Assembly (NCBI GenBank): GCA_905221605.1
Contig: CAJNDS010002535.1
Coordinates: 1,092,001-1,152,000, forward strand
DNA length: 60,000 nucleotides
Reading direction: 5' to 3'
Origin: Symbiodinium natans
Taxonomy: Eukaryota; Sar; Dinophyceae; Suessiales; Symbiodiniaceae
Position 1 is the stretch's first letter. Each line of letters starts with the position of its first letter. The position numbers and the translations under genes were made by a program. Below, piece by piece: positions 30,618 through 44,083 of this stretch. Below the pieces are notes generated by a model. It was not told the DNA's origin and searched no databases. It saw only the letters and a program-made list of their open reading frames with translations.

Positions 30618-32970
30618 GCCTTTCGAGTACGTAGCGACCTACAAGGAAGCATAAACGCTAAGTGATTTCCCAATGCGAGCTGTCTTCAAGTCGCCAGCCT
30701 AGCTCCTCCATAACAAAAATGTGGACTCATGGACTCCCTGTGCAATCGGCGGAATGAGCTGCTGTTCTCGCTGACAACTTCGTTCACCGTCACCCAAGTC
30801 ACCCAACTTCAAACCCATCTTTAATAACACTGCCTTCGACAAAATTAGCGCACACCACGGACAACTTAGAAGTGATTTTCCTGCAAGGACGCCTCTGCAG
30901 CGAGACATTTAACTGCGACTGCTGCTTGTTGGCAGCAAGTCCTTTCCAGCACGCCTGCGGCACGACTGCGGCAATCCCCTCGCACACTCACCTTGCAGAA
31001 TAATCCTCAATCGGCCGACATACCTCCTACTGGTATGGAAGATGGCAAATTTGTTGCATCACCCCGCGGGCTTCCAAGAATCACCTCAACTCTAAAACAC
31101 TCCGAACCTTGGCAGGATATGCAGGATTGACCTTCCTGTGGAGCATCATCGGTCAGCACAGGCAACTCTGAAATTGCGCGACAGGTGCAAGACCCAGATT
31201 CCACGTGCACACGCGCTTGTGGCTGAAGCCGACAAGTGACCACAAATGGGCCGAAGAGTCAGTCTTGTGGACTCCACTGCCAGCTTCCAGCACCTTGCTT
31301 GCACCTCGATCTGAGCCGTCTCTGCCATTCCTTCGGGTATGGCGGGTATGGTATTTGAATATATTTGAGCTGCGCTCATAGTGCCCACAAGAGCAATAGA
31401 GGTTTCTGAACAGCAGGCGGCTCCTAGTTCTAGGAGTCCCATGCACATCTAAAAAACTTGATGAGACTGGAGATGGCTTGCAGAATCACAGACATAATAG
31501 CGATGTTCAACCTCCTTTTTGTTGAGCCCTTCCCTGTACAGGCAAGCTTCTCAAGTCTCTCAGAGTTCGGGGTCCTTTGGTGTCCCCTTTGCAGTGGAAT
31601 TTTTGGTGCGGGCGCCGGGTGTCTTGACGACTTAAGTTCAGTCCCCTAAAGCCAGCTTCTCGGTTTCAGCGAGCGTCCAGGGTACCAGTATACGGCATAA
31701 GGACCTCTGAAGATACTGGATGATGGTTTTGGCGAGATGTAGTTCGTACGAGCCCACAACCAAAGCCCAGTTTGCTTCCTCTAGAGAAACGGCCGCGATC
31801 TCCTATACGTGACCACGCTCGTGCTCACAGAATATATGCAGGTCCTAGCCATTCTAGCCCATCCAAATGCGCCCTTTGTCGTATCAACAAGGCAACTCTC
31901 CACTGCGCCACATCATCTCAAGCTTGCTGGAAGGAAACAGGCCGGTGGTGGCCATTTCCTCTTCCGAGCGCCCAAGCATTTGTCAATGTGAAGACTGCAT
32001 AACAGCAGTGAATTTTGCCTGAGCGCGGTATTCTGATGACATACGATATTCAACACAAACAAAGCGCGCCAAACTGCTTCAACCACGCGACTTGCTGCTT
32101 TCGCAGTTGGCTCGGCACTTTCTTTCCACGGCCGGCCTTGTAAAACGTCACCCTCAATTCAAATCATGCAGCTTACGAACATGAACCGTTGTTGCCCCAT
32201 GCGGGCCTTGTCGATGGCCTTCTCCCGTCTTATCCCTTTACTGCGCTGTGTTGTCAGATCTGTCGGGCCTTTCCGATTTGTCACTGCCTTGGCAGCTTTG
32301 CTATCATCCAGGCAGGCGACCTGCACACGATGTAACACATTCACACACTTGTTGGGAACACACTTGGACACGCGCCTGCACTGGAGGTAAAGAAGTAGAA
32401 AAGACAGTCTGCTAGAGGAAGTGACGGGGAAGATGATGATGCACTGTGAACAAAATGAATGATGTGCCATATGAATGTGCAGCGCGTGTTCTGTAGGCGT
32501 TGAAGACATGTTGCCGTGAATTGTGTTGCGGTGATTCTTGTTGTCCACGTTTTGACATGCTGAATGTGATATGCCCAATGTCATGTTGAACATCGTGTTG
32601 TCCCAGTTGTTTGGCCCGGGTGTTGCAAATGCCAGCCTGATATATCTTCTTTTTTTCCTGTGCGATTACACCGCTCTAGCGAAGGAAGGGGGAAAACTAT
32701 CTGCACCCTAGCTGACAACGGCGTGGAAGGCCGCCCAAACACTGATGAAGCTTGAGGGACCCACCACAACCCTTGCACTTCCAGCCTACGGCAGCCCTGT
32801 GCATGTCATGGGAAACACGGACGCCGAAAAGTCTGAGGTCATGACCGGTGCCGTAACACGGCAAGGCAGCAACTTGGAGCATCATCTTCGGGGCCAGTTG
32901 ACCGAAACCCTGAGACCCCAAGCAAGGCAGAGCCTGCCACCACCTATCGCCTTCCCCCAGGGATGCCCAG
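30618..32970. other. Gene-poor stretch
   Basis: No domain, repeat or RNA gene recognised. Frames of up to 144 codons (32159-32593, minus) show no protein-like pattern. Confidence 0.3.
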
Positions 32971-32976
32971 GATGAG

Positions 32977-33640
32977 TGACACCCAGATGCTCCAAGATTT
33001 GCGGCTTGGTGGCCTGTTTGGGGCCCTGAGTTTGGCCCTTGGTCACACCTGTGCGAAGCCAAAACTGGGCACAGTCAGCCTGATATATTCTGATGCTAGA
33101 TGCTGCGTGTTTGTGTTGAATGTCGTGTTCTCCCTGTGTCATGAAGGGAGGCCATGCGAGACCACCATGCCTGAGACGCATGGCCCAAGGAGATCATGGG
33201 AGACTACAAAAACCCGAGCCGCGTGACACCCATCTTCGGCCCTGCGTACACATGAAGAGAACCCATGGGACTCCAAGCCCAAATTGTGTGACATCCATCC
33301 GGCCGGACCTGTGCGCTCAACACGGACCCAACTGCCTGTGACACCCATCTGACCCTAACTAAGTGCTCGCCAATTGTGGGAGACGACGGGACGTGACTCA
33401 GCCGGCCTGTGTGTCAGCATGAAAAAGACTGAGTTACAACCATGGAGACCAGGACTTATGATCGGAGAGCATTGGATACCACGGACCAAAACGCGTGACA
33501 CCCAGCCCTGCGCGGTCACGATCGGAGACCTATTGAAACCTCAGGCCCAAACCCCTTCACGCGCCCAGTTCTCGGCGCGTCATGGCGCGTCATGATCGAA
33601 CCGCGTGACGCCCAGCCGTGCGAGACCACGGACCGAACCG
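32977..33640. repeat. Degenerate GTGACACCCA repeat block
   Basis: GTGACACCCAKC-like phrases recur near 32977, 33226, 33288, 33341, 33498 and 33606, usually followed 20-35 bases later by GGAGACC/GGGAGAC and then CCCAAAC or GACCGAACC. Spacing is irregular (about 50-160). Frames across it are not trusted. Confidence 0.5.
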
Positions 33641-35862
33641 CATGACGACGCATTTTTTGCCTGAGGAAAGAACACCTAACCGTTCCTGTTTGATCTGTTT
33701 GGGAAATTTTGGGAACCATGTCAATTTGTCACAAACAACAATTCGCAAATACAAAGGGAAGGTGTCGCATGCGAAAGGACACTTCACACGTTTAACTCTA
33801 CACACCCATCCAAACGAATTGATCGTAACGGCCCTTGTACAGGCTTTGGCGAGGGCCTTCTCGGTCTCCCGGGCTGACATAAGCAGGCGCGGATAGGGTG
33901 CCACCTTGGTTCGCATGAATCATGTGTTTTATGGTGTTTCGTAGTGTTTTTTGTCCAGTGCCCATCGGTCTGAGCATGTTTCAATCCCAGCATCTGGGAC
34001 ATGCGAGACGATGTCCACTTCCGGCTCTGGCTCTGGTGGAGCCTTCTCACACGTACGTGGCGTATGCGGCGTTGAAATAGCTCTGTGTGGTGGCCGTTTT
34101 CTTCCGGATATGGAGACATCCTATCGATGCATGGTATTTAGCACATCTTGGCACATCTTGCTTGACAATGTGTGGCTTTGGGCTGATCATGTTCAGCCTT
34201 CTCGTGCCGTCGCTGGACAGGAACGGAAATTTCCTGGCCAAAGGGTGCACTCGCTCACAGTTTGTTCCCACCTCTGGGAGTCTGAGTGTGAACAGAATCA
34301 CTCTCTGTCGAGTTGGAGGTGAGGTCTTACTCGTCAGTCGAGAACTGCCAGTACTGCGCAATAGGAAAATCCAGGTGGCTCCCGATCTGATAAACCACAA
34401 AGTGGGCGACCGATCCTGAAGAACTCGCACGTTCTGAGCTTATTCGCAGGCATGTCCTGCTTCAAGCAGTCGATCATCTGTATCACTTTGTCAACGCGTC
34501 TTGGTGACGCCTGCAGACGGAAAGGCTCAAGGCTCAAGCTCTCTCTGCATTCTCTGCATTCTCTGCATTGCAAACGGCTCTTGCCAGAGACCCCAGTGAC
34601 ACGCCTGAAGTTCCGGTGTCGGATGTGTCGGTGAGAGGTGCCCCTCAGACTCTGGCTGTGATGGCGGTCCTGGAACTGCTCCACGGGAAATGTGCGGACA
34701 TGTGCCGAGCAGGCTGCAGTCCTCGGTCGTGGCTGTTATGGCCAAAGAGCTTGTCCAGAAGCACCGTTTGGTTTGCGGCCACCTCCGTGACTGGAGAGGG
34801 TTCTCCCCAACAAATTTCACACAAGTTCCAGAATGTTCCTGAGACGCTGTCAGCGTACCCGAACGTGCCATGACATGTATTTGCATGCACTTGCAAGAAG
34901 TTTCGGACTTCAAGCAACTTCAATCAGATGGCCCGCGAACGCAACAGAAACAAAGTCAACAGGAGCAAGCACCTTGTCATTCAGCGGCTGAAGCGGCTTT
35001 GCAGAGTCGTTGGCCGTCAGCTCCCTGCTTGGAATGGCAGGCTCCTTTCCGGACGCTCAGCTCTGGGCTCGTGCCAGCATCCACTGACAGCGCACTCCCC
35101 AAGCGTGCACATCTACGCTTGCTGAAAGAGGCATTCAGGTGCACAAACATGCACAAGTCCATCAGAAACTTGTGAGATCGTGTGATGCCGTTGAAATCAT
35201 CGTGCTCAAGGCTGTGCCGCAAGTATGCATCAGAACAGACCGATATGCGGCGGGCCTAGGCGCGGGAACTTGTCCACTATTTCCGGATGTTTCCCGTTTC
35301 CGCTGCAGATACTGCTTTCAGCTCTGTGAGAAGCAGGGTAATTTGCGGGGACACTCGGGCCCGAACTACAACAGATCTCAGCAAGTGCCTGGAGCTCCGG
35401 CTTCCGGGTCATCTTTGTTGGCACCTGTCTGCTCGTGTCCTGGCACTTTCAACAAGCCCCCATGAACATAGATATCAGTTCTATCAGTTCTAAGCTCATA
35501 ACGGATAGCCCCTCCCTTCTCCGGAACCTGGCGGACAGCTGCGAAACTGCGGCTCCGTGCTGGCCTGAGCGCGTGTCACTAAGCGATAGCATGAGCCGAA
35601 ACAGGTAGCAAAATCAAGGGCCTCGGAGAGATTGCTGAAGTGAGTCCAGCAGCCAAAGAAATCTTCGCCTAAGTGGAACGAACATTGTTTGATCTGCGTC
35701 TCACACAGCTTTCTGCACAACCCGACGGTGCTTTCTCTGCGAGACTTCCTACTGTCGTGGAAAGTTGCCCGCTTCCTATCGGAAGCGCATGAAGGAACAA
35801 CAATTACTTCAGTGAGAGGATTTCTTGTAGTTGGCGCTGTGTTGACTGCTCATGACACCTTC

Positions 35863-35893
<31 letters not shown>

Positions 35894-36108
35894 CCCTCTC
35901 CCTCTCCCTCTGATTGGCTAAAATACAATTGGTCAGGGCCACCATCTCTTTCTCGAAGCCATAGGTGCGGCGTAACGCGCTCTGTGGTCGGCTGCACCGA
36001 AGTGGGTCCAGTTCCTCCAGGCAGCACAGTGTCAGTACAGTCTCCCCTCGGTGTTTGCGCTAAACAGCAGTCCTCAGCCACTGCACATGATGGTGCCAGA
36101 GGTGGAGA
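33641..36108. other. Gene-poor stretch with possible exons
   Basis: On the minus strand, CTGCAG|GCGTCACC near 34520 opens RRVDKVIQMIDCLKQDMPA, a convincing helix but too short to assign. 34547-34573 is CTCTGCATT in three copies. 35863-35912 is a CT microsatellite. Confidence 0.3.
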
Positions 36109-36435
36109 TTGCGATGGAGCGTCAACAACACAAGCAGGCGGGGGCCTGGGCACATGCATCAATACCAGGTAAGCTTTTCATCGATTTTCTGGAATGCCGG
36201 GGTGCTCCCGGTTGCTTCCGCTCGTTCCTTGGAATTTGTGAGCATGTACACCTTGCCGCATCTGGCGTATTATGCGAACTTCACGGTGACGGACTACTTG
36301 CCGGGAACATGGCCAACCGCAGCCACGCAAGTCCCTGCTCGTCCGATACGAGGCGTCTGGGCGCAAAGCCTGGGATGCCAACACAGCTACACGTCCGACA
36401 TTCTGCCACAGCCTGGCCATGCAAGCTGCATCTAG
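36109..36435 (+). CDS. Candidate coding segment, unknown protein
   Basis: From about 36170 the frame reads FSSIFWNAGVLPVASA, then VSMYTLPHLAYYANFTV and DYLPGTWPTAATQVPARP, to a TAG. Aromatic and proline content is like that of a secreted or membrane protein. It opens on TTG, so the true start or splice acceptor is unknown. CCAG|GTAAGC at about 36170 could instead be a donor, which would make this an intron. The antisense strand is open for 123 codons. Confidence 0.22.
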   Translation: MRWSVNNTSRRGPGHMHQYQVSFSSIFWNAGVLPVASARSLEFVSMYTLPHLAYYANFTVTDYLPGTWPTAATQVPARPIRGVWAQSLGCQHSYTSDILPQPGHASCI

Positions 36436-39317
36436 CACCAAATAGCACCAAGGCATCCAGGTCGCCTGAAACATGCTACCATTGCTTCCACTTTGTCTTC
36501 CCATCCGAAAAAGCAGGCCGTTTATTTCAGCTATTTTCAGCTCAGTCACCGGTCAAACTTGGCAAGGCAACGAGACCTGCAAGGTCAGCTGGTAGTTGAA
36601 AATAGTTGAGGAGATCTGTCCGCCTGTTGAAAAGCTGCCGCATGCTGCTGCATGCTGTTGCTTCAGCCTCTCAGTTTCCATCGCGTGGTCGCCGGCCCTC
36701 GCTGCGGCCGACAAAGCGGGCGCCGCAGGCGCCGGCGCCGCTGGCGGCCCCGGCCCTCTTTGTCGGCTGTGGCTGTGTCCTTGGCTTTTCAACTTTGAGC
36801 AATGATATGCCAGATTCCGCCAGTGTAGACCCCAAACAGTGAAAGACCAGGTATGCAGGACTTAGGAACCCGAATCCGCGTTCAGGCGATATGGAATACG
36901 GAACGTGCACGGACCTAGCTGAAAGAGCGCGGGCACTCAGCACGATGTCGAGTATGGAAAGCACGATGTACCTAGGCACGGGTGGACGATTCGACACTCA
37001 GTTGCATGGAACCTAGGCGGGACCACGACTGCGCACGGGATAGAGGCGAATGCGCCATTTCGCGACAAGGAGGTTCCAAACCGAGGCGAATTCGAACCCT
37101 CTGATCCCTCTGCACTTCGGATACTTAGATTGGACCGAGGTGAGAGGTGCAATTTCCAACACCGCGAAGTGCAAAGCCCCTTGAACTGGAGACGCTTGAA
37201 GCGAACCCATCCAAAAGCCCCAAGCACAGGAAAGCACACGCCTGTCCGTATTGTCGTGATACGGAGCGACACAAGCCTCAAAAAGTGCAGGGGGCCCAGG
37301 CGGGAGCTCGATTGCGCGTATGGAACACGCTTACCCTTGATGTTGGAACCACAAGGCACTTAAAAGCGGTACGAGTTGCGAGATTCACGTTGCCAACTCT
37401 GGTTGACAGGCGAACGGCCACGGGACTCTGAGAGCAAGTCCTGGCCGAGAATTTGATTAGAGCAGCGAATTGGAGGCATGTAAATAAGCTGACCTGGAGT
37501 GACAAACGCCGTCCTTCACGGCATCGCTGCTGTGCAAACGCTCGGAAAAGATGGTGGGCGCTCGCAGTGCTTGATCTGGTTTGAAGTTACCTCCGGTTTG
37601 GAGCAACAAGCCTCAGGCTCGACAGTCACTCTGCTGCATCAATTTGACGCCTCTATCTCACATGAGCGATGTGAACCAAAGTTTTATGTCAAGCTACCTT
37701 CGACATGTTGGCCCCATTGCACGCTCTCGACATCCCTCGCAACTTACGGGTCATTCGAGGTGTTGCCTGATGCGGCTGACTGAGGATCTCTTCGATTGAG
37801 CTGAGCAGCTTTGATTTGGCTTGTTTTGGCTGTTGGGCTTGGTTGTTGGCGTTCGAGGCTACGATGACGATTTGCCAACAGTCTCGTCAGAAGTGCTATC
37901 AAAGCGACCATGGCAGTCGTACAGAGGCAGCTGGCGCCAGGGAATGCCGCTGGAAGATCTCCCCTTGTCACCGAAATCCTTGCTTTCTCCTCTGACCTGC
38001 AGACAACATGTCAACACATGCTTCCTTCATTGCACATCTTGCAGTAATCTTGCAATTGAAGTGCCTGCAGCAGGCGTCGCACCGGTTCCTTTTCAGGGGC
38101 ACTGAGCTGTTCTCAGCTGAGGTTCCTTTGCACCCTGGAAATAATCGTGCCCCCAAATGCGCCAGCCTGGCGCTCGCCACAGCCGCTCAGCACACAATCT
38201 CGCATTGTTGCTGCACGCGGGTGACACCTCGCCCTCTTTTCACCTTCATGGGCCGATGGCATACATCTAGGCACCAGAGCACGCGGTAATTCAGGGAAAA
38301 GACAAAAATGGGCGCATCCTCAAGAAGAATATTTCAAGCGCTGTTTTTAACTATGCGCCGCTGTGACACAGATCAGCAGAAAAAAATCTGCAATATCTGC
38401 ACCAACCAAAGCCTCTGAATCTGCGAAGCCAACTTCTTGCCGGGCTATGGGAGAGCGCATCCCTGACCTTGCTTGACTCGCTAAGCATGCACTTCGCGAG
38501 CAGCATCGAAGGGATAGTAGTAGAAAATGCTCATCAACTTGAGGCAGCATGAAGCAAACATAAATGACCTCATGCGAAGCTGAGCCACACCACTGCTACT
38601 CTGCATGCTGGCCGACAACTCCTCAAGAGAGGATCAATTACGATTTACTGCTGACAACGCGAAGGCGAAATCAACACACACACACACACATGGAAATTGA
38701 AATAGCCACCATGAGCCACCCGTAAATGAATGGGTGTTGCAAGCGTCGGACAGTCTGCGCCGTGGCATCCCAACATCATCTTCTGTAGGCTCAGAACTGC
38801 CTTTCAGGTCGCCTCAGAGCCAATCATTTGCCAATGTTAAGGAATCTACAATACATGGCAAATATAAGTGGTGCACTGTTGCTAAGGAGTCGAATGATTG
38901 TCACGGTAGAGGTCAAAAGCATGCAAACTCGATACGGCTCTTCGAAAGACAGTTCCAGCCTGCTCTTCGCATTCTTCGTGGTGACAAAGAGCGCTCACCG
39001 AAACCCAGAAGAGGGGACCCCTGGCCCCTGCAAAGGCAGAGAACTTACAAACAAATGACTACTGCTGCTACTGCTGCTACTATTGCTCCGCAGAAAACCC
39101 TCGCCATGCTTTCGGGAAAAGCACTGCCTCGCAAGATCTTCGGCAGTTGATCGTGAGGTAGGAGGCGGGCTCAATGAGAGTATCTCCCGCACAGCATGTC
39201 CGCCTGGCAAGCAACACAACCATAGCACACAATAGTATTGCCCAACCTTCCATGCTGTCCTTCGTGGAATGGCCATGCCCACCGTAATAGGTCTCACATC
39301 ATGTTTCAATTGCGTGG
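36436..39317. other. Gene-poor stretch
   Basis: No recognised gene. A plus frame at about 37200-37290 has HACPYCRDTERH, which superficially resembles a zinc-binding turn. 38679-38692 is a CA microsatellite. Confidence 0.3.
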
Positions 39318-39827
39318 ATGCGGAATCTTCTACTCTCAATGGTAACTTGTGCCAGCATGGCACATCTCAGCAGAGAACTGTGTCAATCTGCGCCTCGGGA
39401 GTCCTGCCGGGCTTTCGGAAACACATTGGAACGAAGATCAACGGCCAACGAAACTGCTCAGCCTCCAGAAGTCTCTCAACGAATTACAGAAAGAGAGAAA
39501 GAGGGGCGTGTGATGCTCGAATATGTGAAGAGGTTCCGTGCTCGAGGCAACAGGCGACGTGTGTTCACGGGAGGCCTAAAAAAGACCATTCGAACTCGCA
39601 CGTTCAACCGCTCTGGGCTGGTTGCCGATGTGAGCCCCGCAGCTCCAAGGCCAGCCGTACATCTGACCTGGCGTGCGCCTGCCCTGTCACCCTGTCAGGT
39701 GCACCTCAAGAAACGTCAAGAGTGCTTGGACTCTGAGAACTCTGGTGGTATTTGCTTACACCAGAGCGCTGCAGCACACGCCCACAGCAAAGGCCATGGA
39801 CTCGAGCGAAACGAAACAAATACCTAG
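39318..39827 (+). CDS. Hypothetical 169-codon ORF, basic
   Basis: ATG at 39318, TAG at 39825-39827. The middle reads EREKEGRVMLEYVKRF, then ARGNRRRVFTGGLKKTIR, a strongly basic, helix-prone stretch. No family recognised. Overlapping plus frame 39269-39736 (155 codons) lowers confidence. Confidence 0.28.
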   Translation: MRNLLLSMVTCASMAHLSRELCQSAPRESCRAFGNTLERRSTANETAQPPEVSQRITEREKEGRVMLEYVKRFRARGNRRRVFTGGLKKTIRTRTFNRSGLVADVSPAAPRPAVHLTWRAPALSPCQVHLKKRQECLDSENSGGICLHQSAAAHAHSKGHGLERNETNT

Positions 39828-40944
39828 ACACTGAAAGTTCTGACCAAATCATCGGCCGTGCTGGCTTCATTCACGCGTACAACGACAAACCTACAGCAAA
39901 GTAGCACGGTACATACACCGAGCCAGACATACCAAGCTATTGAGATTCTGACCGAATCATCGCCGCTTTGACCAAGCAAATCAATACAACAACCGCAGCT
40001 GCACAGCCGTCTTTTGCGCTGCGTGAGTGCATCCTGCCTGCAGCTCCCAAAGTTGACTCCAACTACCGGGGTGCAAACCCCGATCGCTAGGCTCAAGCCC
40101 GCACAAAAGTTCAACTCAGAACGACAAAATCCTGCACGAGGTTCGAAGTCTTACGGCAGAACTGCAAAGCTGCAATCTCTACAGTGCTTGTTCGGAGTGA
40201 ATTTGCACGAGACGAGGCTAGCCGGCGTGAGAATGCTGAGAAAGTGCGGTTACAATAGGTTTTTGGGCTCCCGCGATGACCGTGTCGCTTGACTTTTCCC
40301 TTGCACGCAAAGACTTTATCACTCAGCTGGTTGAAACTGCCCCAAGCACAGCTCGATCCCGAGCAGAGCTCGATCCCGAGCATAAGATGAGCCCCTCGTG
40401 CACCACTAGTCTAAGTGACATAACGACTGATTACAACAACGATGCAATGCACGCATGGGTCTGCATGCAGCACCTCAAGAAGGTTGTCACGCACACGAGT
40501 GTTCTACATGATCCCCTGTTTAACATAAAGGACGGATGTTGAACTGAAAGCCCAATTGGATCAGTCCGCTGGGATTCTCGCTGAGATCACCCAGAATCGC
40601 TAGGTCACCTGCCCAGCAAAGGGCGAGAAATAATTTCTTTTGGGCTTTTGTTGATGCATTGCACCATTTTTTGTCTAGGGTTCCTATTAAAGAAAATGGG
40701 TTTGCCTATGAGAATAGGGCGTAAATTGAGGTTTTGCTCAGTGAAATACAGAGGAATAAAGGTGTCCCATGAAAACAGAAATTAAGGAAATAGACGTTTA
40801 ATGGAGGTTTTCTGATTAAGAACCTGGAGAAAACAGAGGCTCTCCATTTACATCATAATCTTCTTTTTAAAGCAAGCTTGCAAGGGTTAAAGGCCTCAAA
40901 AGAAATAAACCAAAAGCAGGGGGTTGAGGTGGGGGCTCGCCCAA
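39828..40944. other. Gene-poor stretch
   Basis: Nothing recognised. AT content rises from about 40620 toward the repeats that follow. Confidence 0.35.
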
Positions 40945-41545
40945 TTTGCCAGCTCACAATTCTCGCATGACGGGCTGGAAAAAGGAGTTGCATGTTCTCT
41001 TAACACAAGTCCTGTTTGTGCGTGATCTTGTTTATCAAGCATTGTACAACCAAAAGGGGGCCCTGCTGTTTCAAACACGATGCTCGTGTGACGGGCTTGC
41101 AAAAACTTACGCACGCTTTCTTCGCGAAGCTCTCTTTTCTGGCATGCTTTTCTTTAAGAAAGAAGCTTGCAAGGCTTCCAACAAATAAAACCAAAGTGCG
41201 GGGGGGGGTAGGGGGTAGGGCGGCGGCCCGAACCCCCCGACTTTGAAAAGCAAGCTGGCAAAAAGCCTCAAAACAAGCCAAACAGCCATGTGCAAACACA
41301 ATGCTCGCATGACAGGTTGCGAAAAGGAGTCGCATGCTTCCTTAACGCAAGCCCTCTTTGAGGGCATGCTCTTCTTTTATCCAGAAAGCTTGCAAAGTCA
41401 CAAACAAGACTTGAAACAAAAGCGAAGGGTTGAGAGGGAGCACACCCATTGGCACACAGAATACTCGCATGAAGGGTTTGGAAAGGGACTCGCATGCTTT
41501 CTTGGCGCAAGTCCTTTGTACGGAATGCTTTTTAGCGGGGGAGTT
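40945..41545. repeat. Degenerate repeat, about four copies
   Basis: CTCGCATGACGGGYTGGAAAA-like phrases begin at 40962, 41083, 41304 and 41465. Each is followed by TCGCATGCTTTCTT or similar, then ACGCAAGTCCT, and in the longer copies AAGCTTGCAA. Spacing varies (121, 221, 161). Antisense frames of 72-111 codons are similar to each other because of the repeat. Confidence 0.75.
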
Positions 41546-41599
41546 GGGGGGCACAACTGGGGACAAAACATATCTTTGGCCTAGTGACTAGTGCCGCCA

Positions 41600-41925
41600 A
41601 TATGGGTTTAACCAATAGGCAACCAACCTAGTTGTCTATTGGTTAAACCAAAGAAAACCAGGCTTTCTATTGGTTTTATTGGTTATATTGGTTAAAAGAA
41701 TAGAAAATCAATAAAAATCAGGTTTTCTATTGGTATTTCCATAAAAACCCATAGAAAAGCTGGTTTTTCTATTGGTTGTCTATTGGTTAAGCCCATGGAA
41801 AACCAGGTTTTCTGTTGGTTTTACTGGTAAAACCCATAGAAGATCGACAAAAAACTTTTTTTGCTGTTGGTTTTCTATTGGTTTTACCAATAAAAACCCA
41901 TAGAAAACCTGGTTTTCTATTGTTA
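41600..41925. repeat. TATTGGTT inverted/tandem repeat block
   Basis: About ten copies of TTTTCTATTGGTTTT or its complement ACCAATAGAAAA/AACCCATAGAAAA in both orientations, for example at 41640, 41670, 41775 and 41870. Self-complementary throughout. Confidence 0.8.
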
Positions 41926-44083
41926 GCTCGCGATGAGGAGTGACCCAAGCAAAGGTGCCAGGATAAAATTCCCAGGGTGGGCCTGGGAGGGAAGTTTAAA
42001 CACAGCCTTTGATCCTGCTGTGGAAATCCTGCAGCACTCCAATGCATGCTAACTTGCGTCTGCAATTCTGCAACGCTGTAATTTTCTATTGGTTTGCATT
42101 TGGTGCTCTATTTATTTACAGCGTATGATCGTATAAAGCGCATTAAATAAACCCTAAACCCTATATGAGAAATCCAATAGGTCACCGAAGCCCTTTAAAC
42201 AAATCAAGACCCCTGCTAAAGCTGTTTGGGGAAAGAGTCCAGAAAGATCAGGGGCCCCAGCAAATGGTCCCATGAAGGATCCATGCATGCGCACCCATGC
42301 TGTCACGGCTCATTCTGCAAAGCTACACGCGTGACCCTTGCAGAAGATTTTCAGACCCTTTGCCTGGCTTCCGGGGTGCCGACAAAAAGCGGCCCCAGCA
42401 GCTTTCTGATTTTTCTGCTCCTTCCATGGGGCCATGACCAACATCCAACAACCAACAGTCTGAAAACCCCTTGCGGGCAAAAGCAAGCTTCTGCCATTTC
42501 CACTTCCACTTCAGCTTCTCACAGGCCTGGATCCGCCATCGCCGCAAGCAGCACAAACAGTAGGCCAAAACGCTGCGGAACAGGTTCTTCAGAGGAGTCG
42601 CTGACACTGTAGGCGGAGAGGGCGAAGCTCATTCACAAAAAAGGCGACCATCCGCAACCTGGGCAGCCTTTTGCTTTTGGGGCTGGAGTGACGCGTCGCC
42701 GTTGTCAGAACGGGTCGTCGAAACTACGTTGCCCTGATTGCACTTCACGGTCCCTCGTCCTGGAGAGCCGCCACATGGCGGCAGAGGTGAAGCCTCTATG
42801 CGAAGACTGCCCGGGGCATGAGGATCTGCTAAAGACCGATCCTCATCCCCCGCATTGCCATGACACACAGTAACGAAATGTAGGTCAGGCTGCAGAGAAC
42901 CAGTGCAATTCAGCAGCGCCTCTGCGCTGGCGCTGATGAGCATACTTTCTGGGCAGGGGAAACTCCACCTCAAGCCTCGCAGCATATCGCAGTGACGCTT
43001 AAGTGGTTCTTTGACAAAGAGACACCCTGATAGCAAGCAACGAGCAAGAGTCCCAACAAAAGAAGTCTCCGGAAGGTGATAAGCGAGAACAAGCCGCCGA
43101 GGCCGCAAGCCCAATCAACACCCCCTGCCTGCCAGCCTCGATCCCATGTGGCCCGTGGGCACCCCTCTTGTTGTTGGGACAGTGGGATGCCCTGCATAGT
43201 TGCGATGTTTTGTTTCAGCTTGTCTCATTTTGAAGAGCAAGAAGCCGGCAACTCCAGAAGCTTATAGAGTTTGACAATTATAAACTGATATGCCCGAAAC
43301 TTCCAGGGACATAGGGGGCGGGGTCAGGGACAAGGGGGGGGGTTGTACATTGGCCATAAACCGCCCCCAAATGTTTAAGGCCATCCCAAAGAAAATTGAA
43401 GCAGGCCCCAGTATCTATATTCCTGCAGGAGGTCTTAGAGGTTCTTGTAGCTTTTGTGGAATTTTGCGGGTTTCTCTAGTTTGGGCTTGGGGACATGTTG
43501 AGCTCTTTCAAAGGAATGCGGTTTTCAAAGGCATATGTTCTCCATGTAGACATGCTGATGAGCTCTCACATGCGGGCCGCGCCCGAGGCGGGCCACATTT
43601 GCATTATTATCAGGCGCGAAGTTCGCGAAGCACTTTTCGGATGGCACAGTTTCGCTTGCCCCTTCATTGCCTCTCCTTGTCACATCGGAGTCTGGCCTAC
43701 ATGGTGCTCACGCAGATCGGTGCGCGGCGAGAAATATAAGCCGAGAAAACACAAGAACAGAGCACGGGCAGGTTCTGTGAATTGTCGCAAGTGAAAGCGG
43801 ATTGAGGCGAAAGAACTCTTACTGCCGGCATAGTCAGCAAAAATCTTCCCTCTTGCTTTCGGAAAATCGCTGTCGTTGGGTGACATTCCTGCAAGATTCT
43901 GCACATCTTTGCAAGTCTTTGCTATGCATCCGGGCCATTTGTCCGCTTGCCATCCATGGTCTTGTGCCCAGGGCTCCACATGGACTGCACCAGCACCTCA
44001 ATGAGAAAGGAAGCAAATGTCACAGTGTCACATGAAGCATGGACATGGATTCTCAAGTTTTCAATATATTTTCAAGCAAATAC
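41926..44083. other. Intergenic stretch; last exons of the METTL5-like gene expected here
   Basis: Downstream (minus strand) of the methyltransferase exons. The family C-terminus (FHKK ... DIEVD) was sought and not found convincingly. A minus frame at 42629-43114 (161 codons) is open but unassigned. The antisense plus frame 42688-42873 contains RCPDC and CEDCPGH, a possible zinc-binding arrangement. Confidence 0.35.

Noticed and set aside
37200-37290. Zinc finger (HACPYCRDTERH)
   Set aside because: A single CxxC with nearby H in an otherwise unassigned frame is not enough.
43440-43490. C-terminal exon of the METTL5-like protein (KFHK frame)
   Set aside because: Only four residues fit the family and the DIEVD segment is missing. 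No convincing splice sites.
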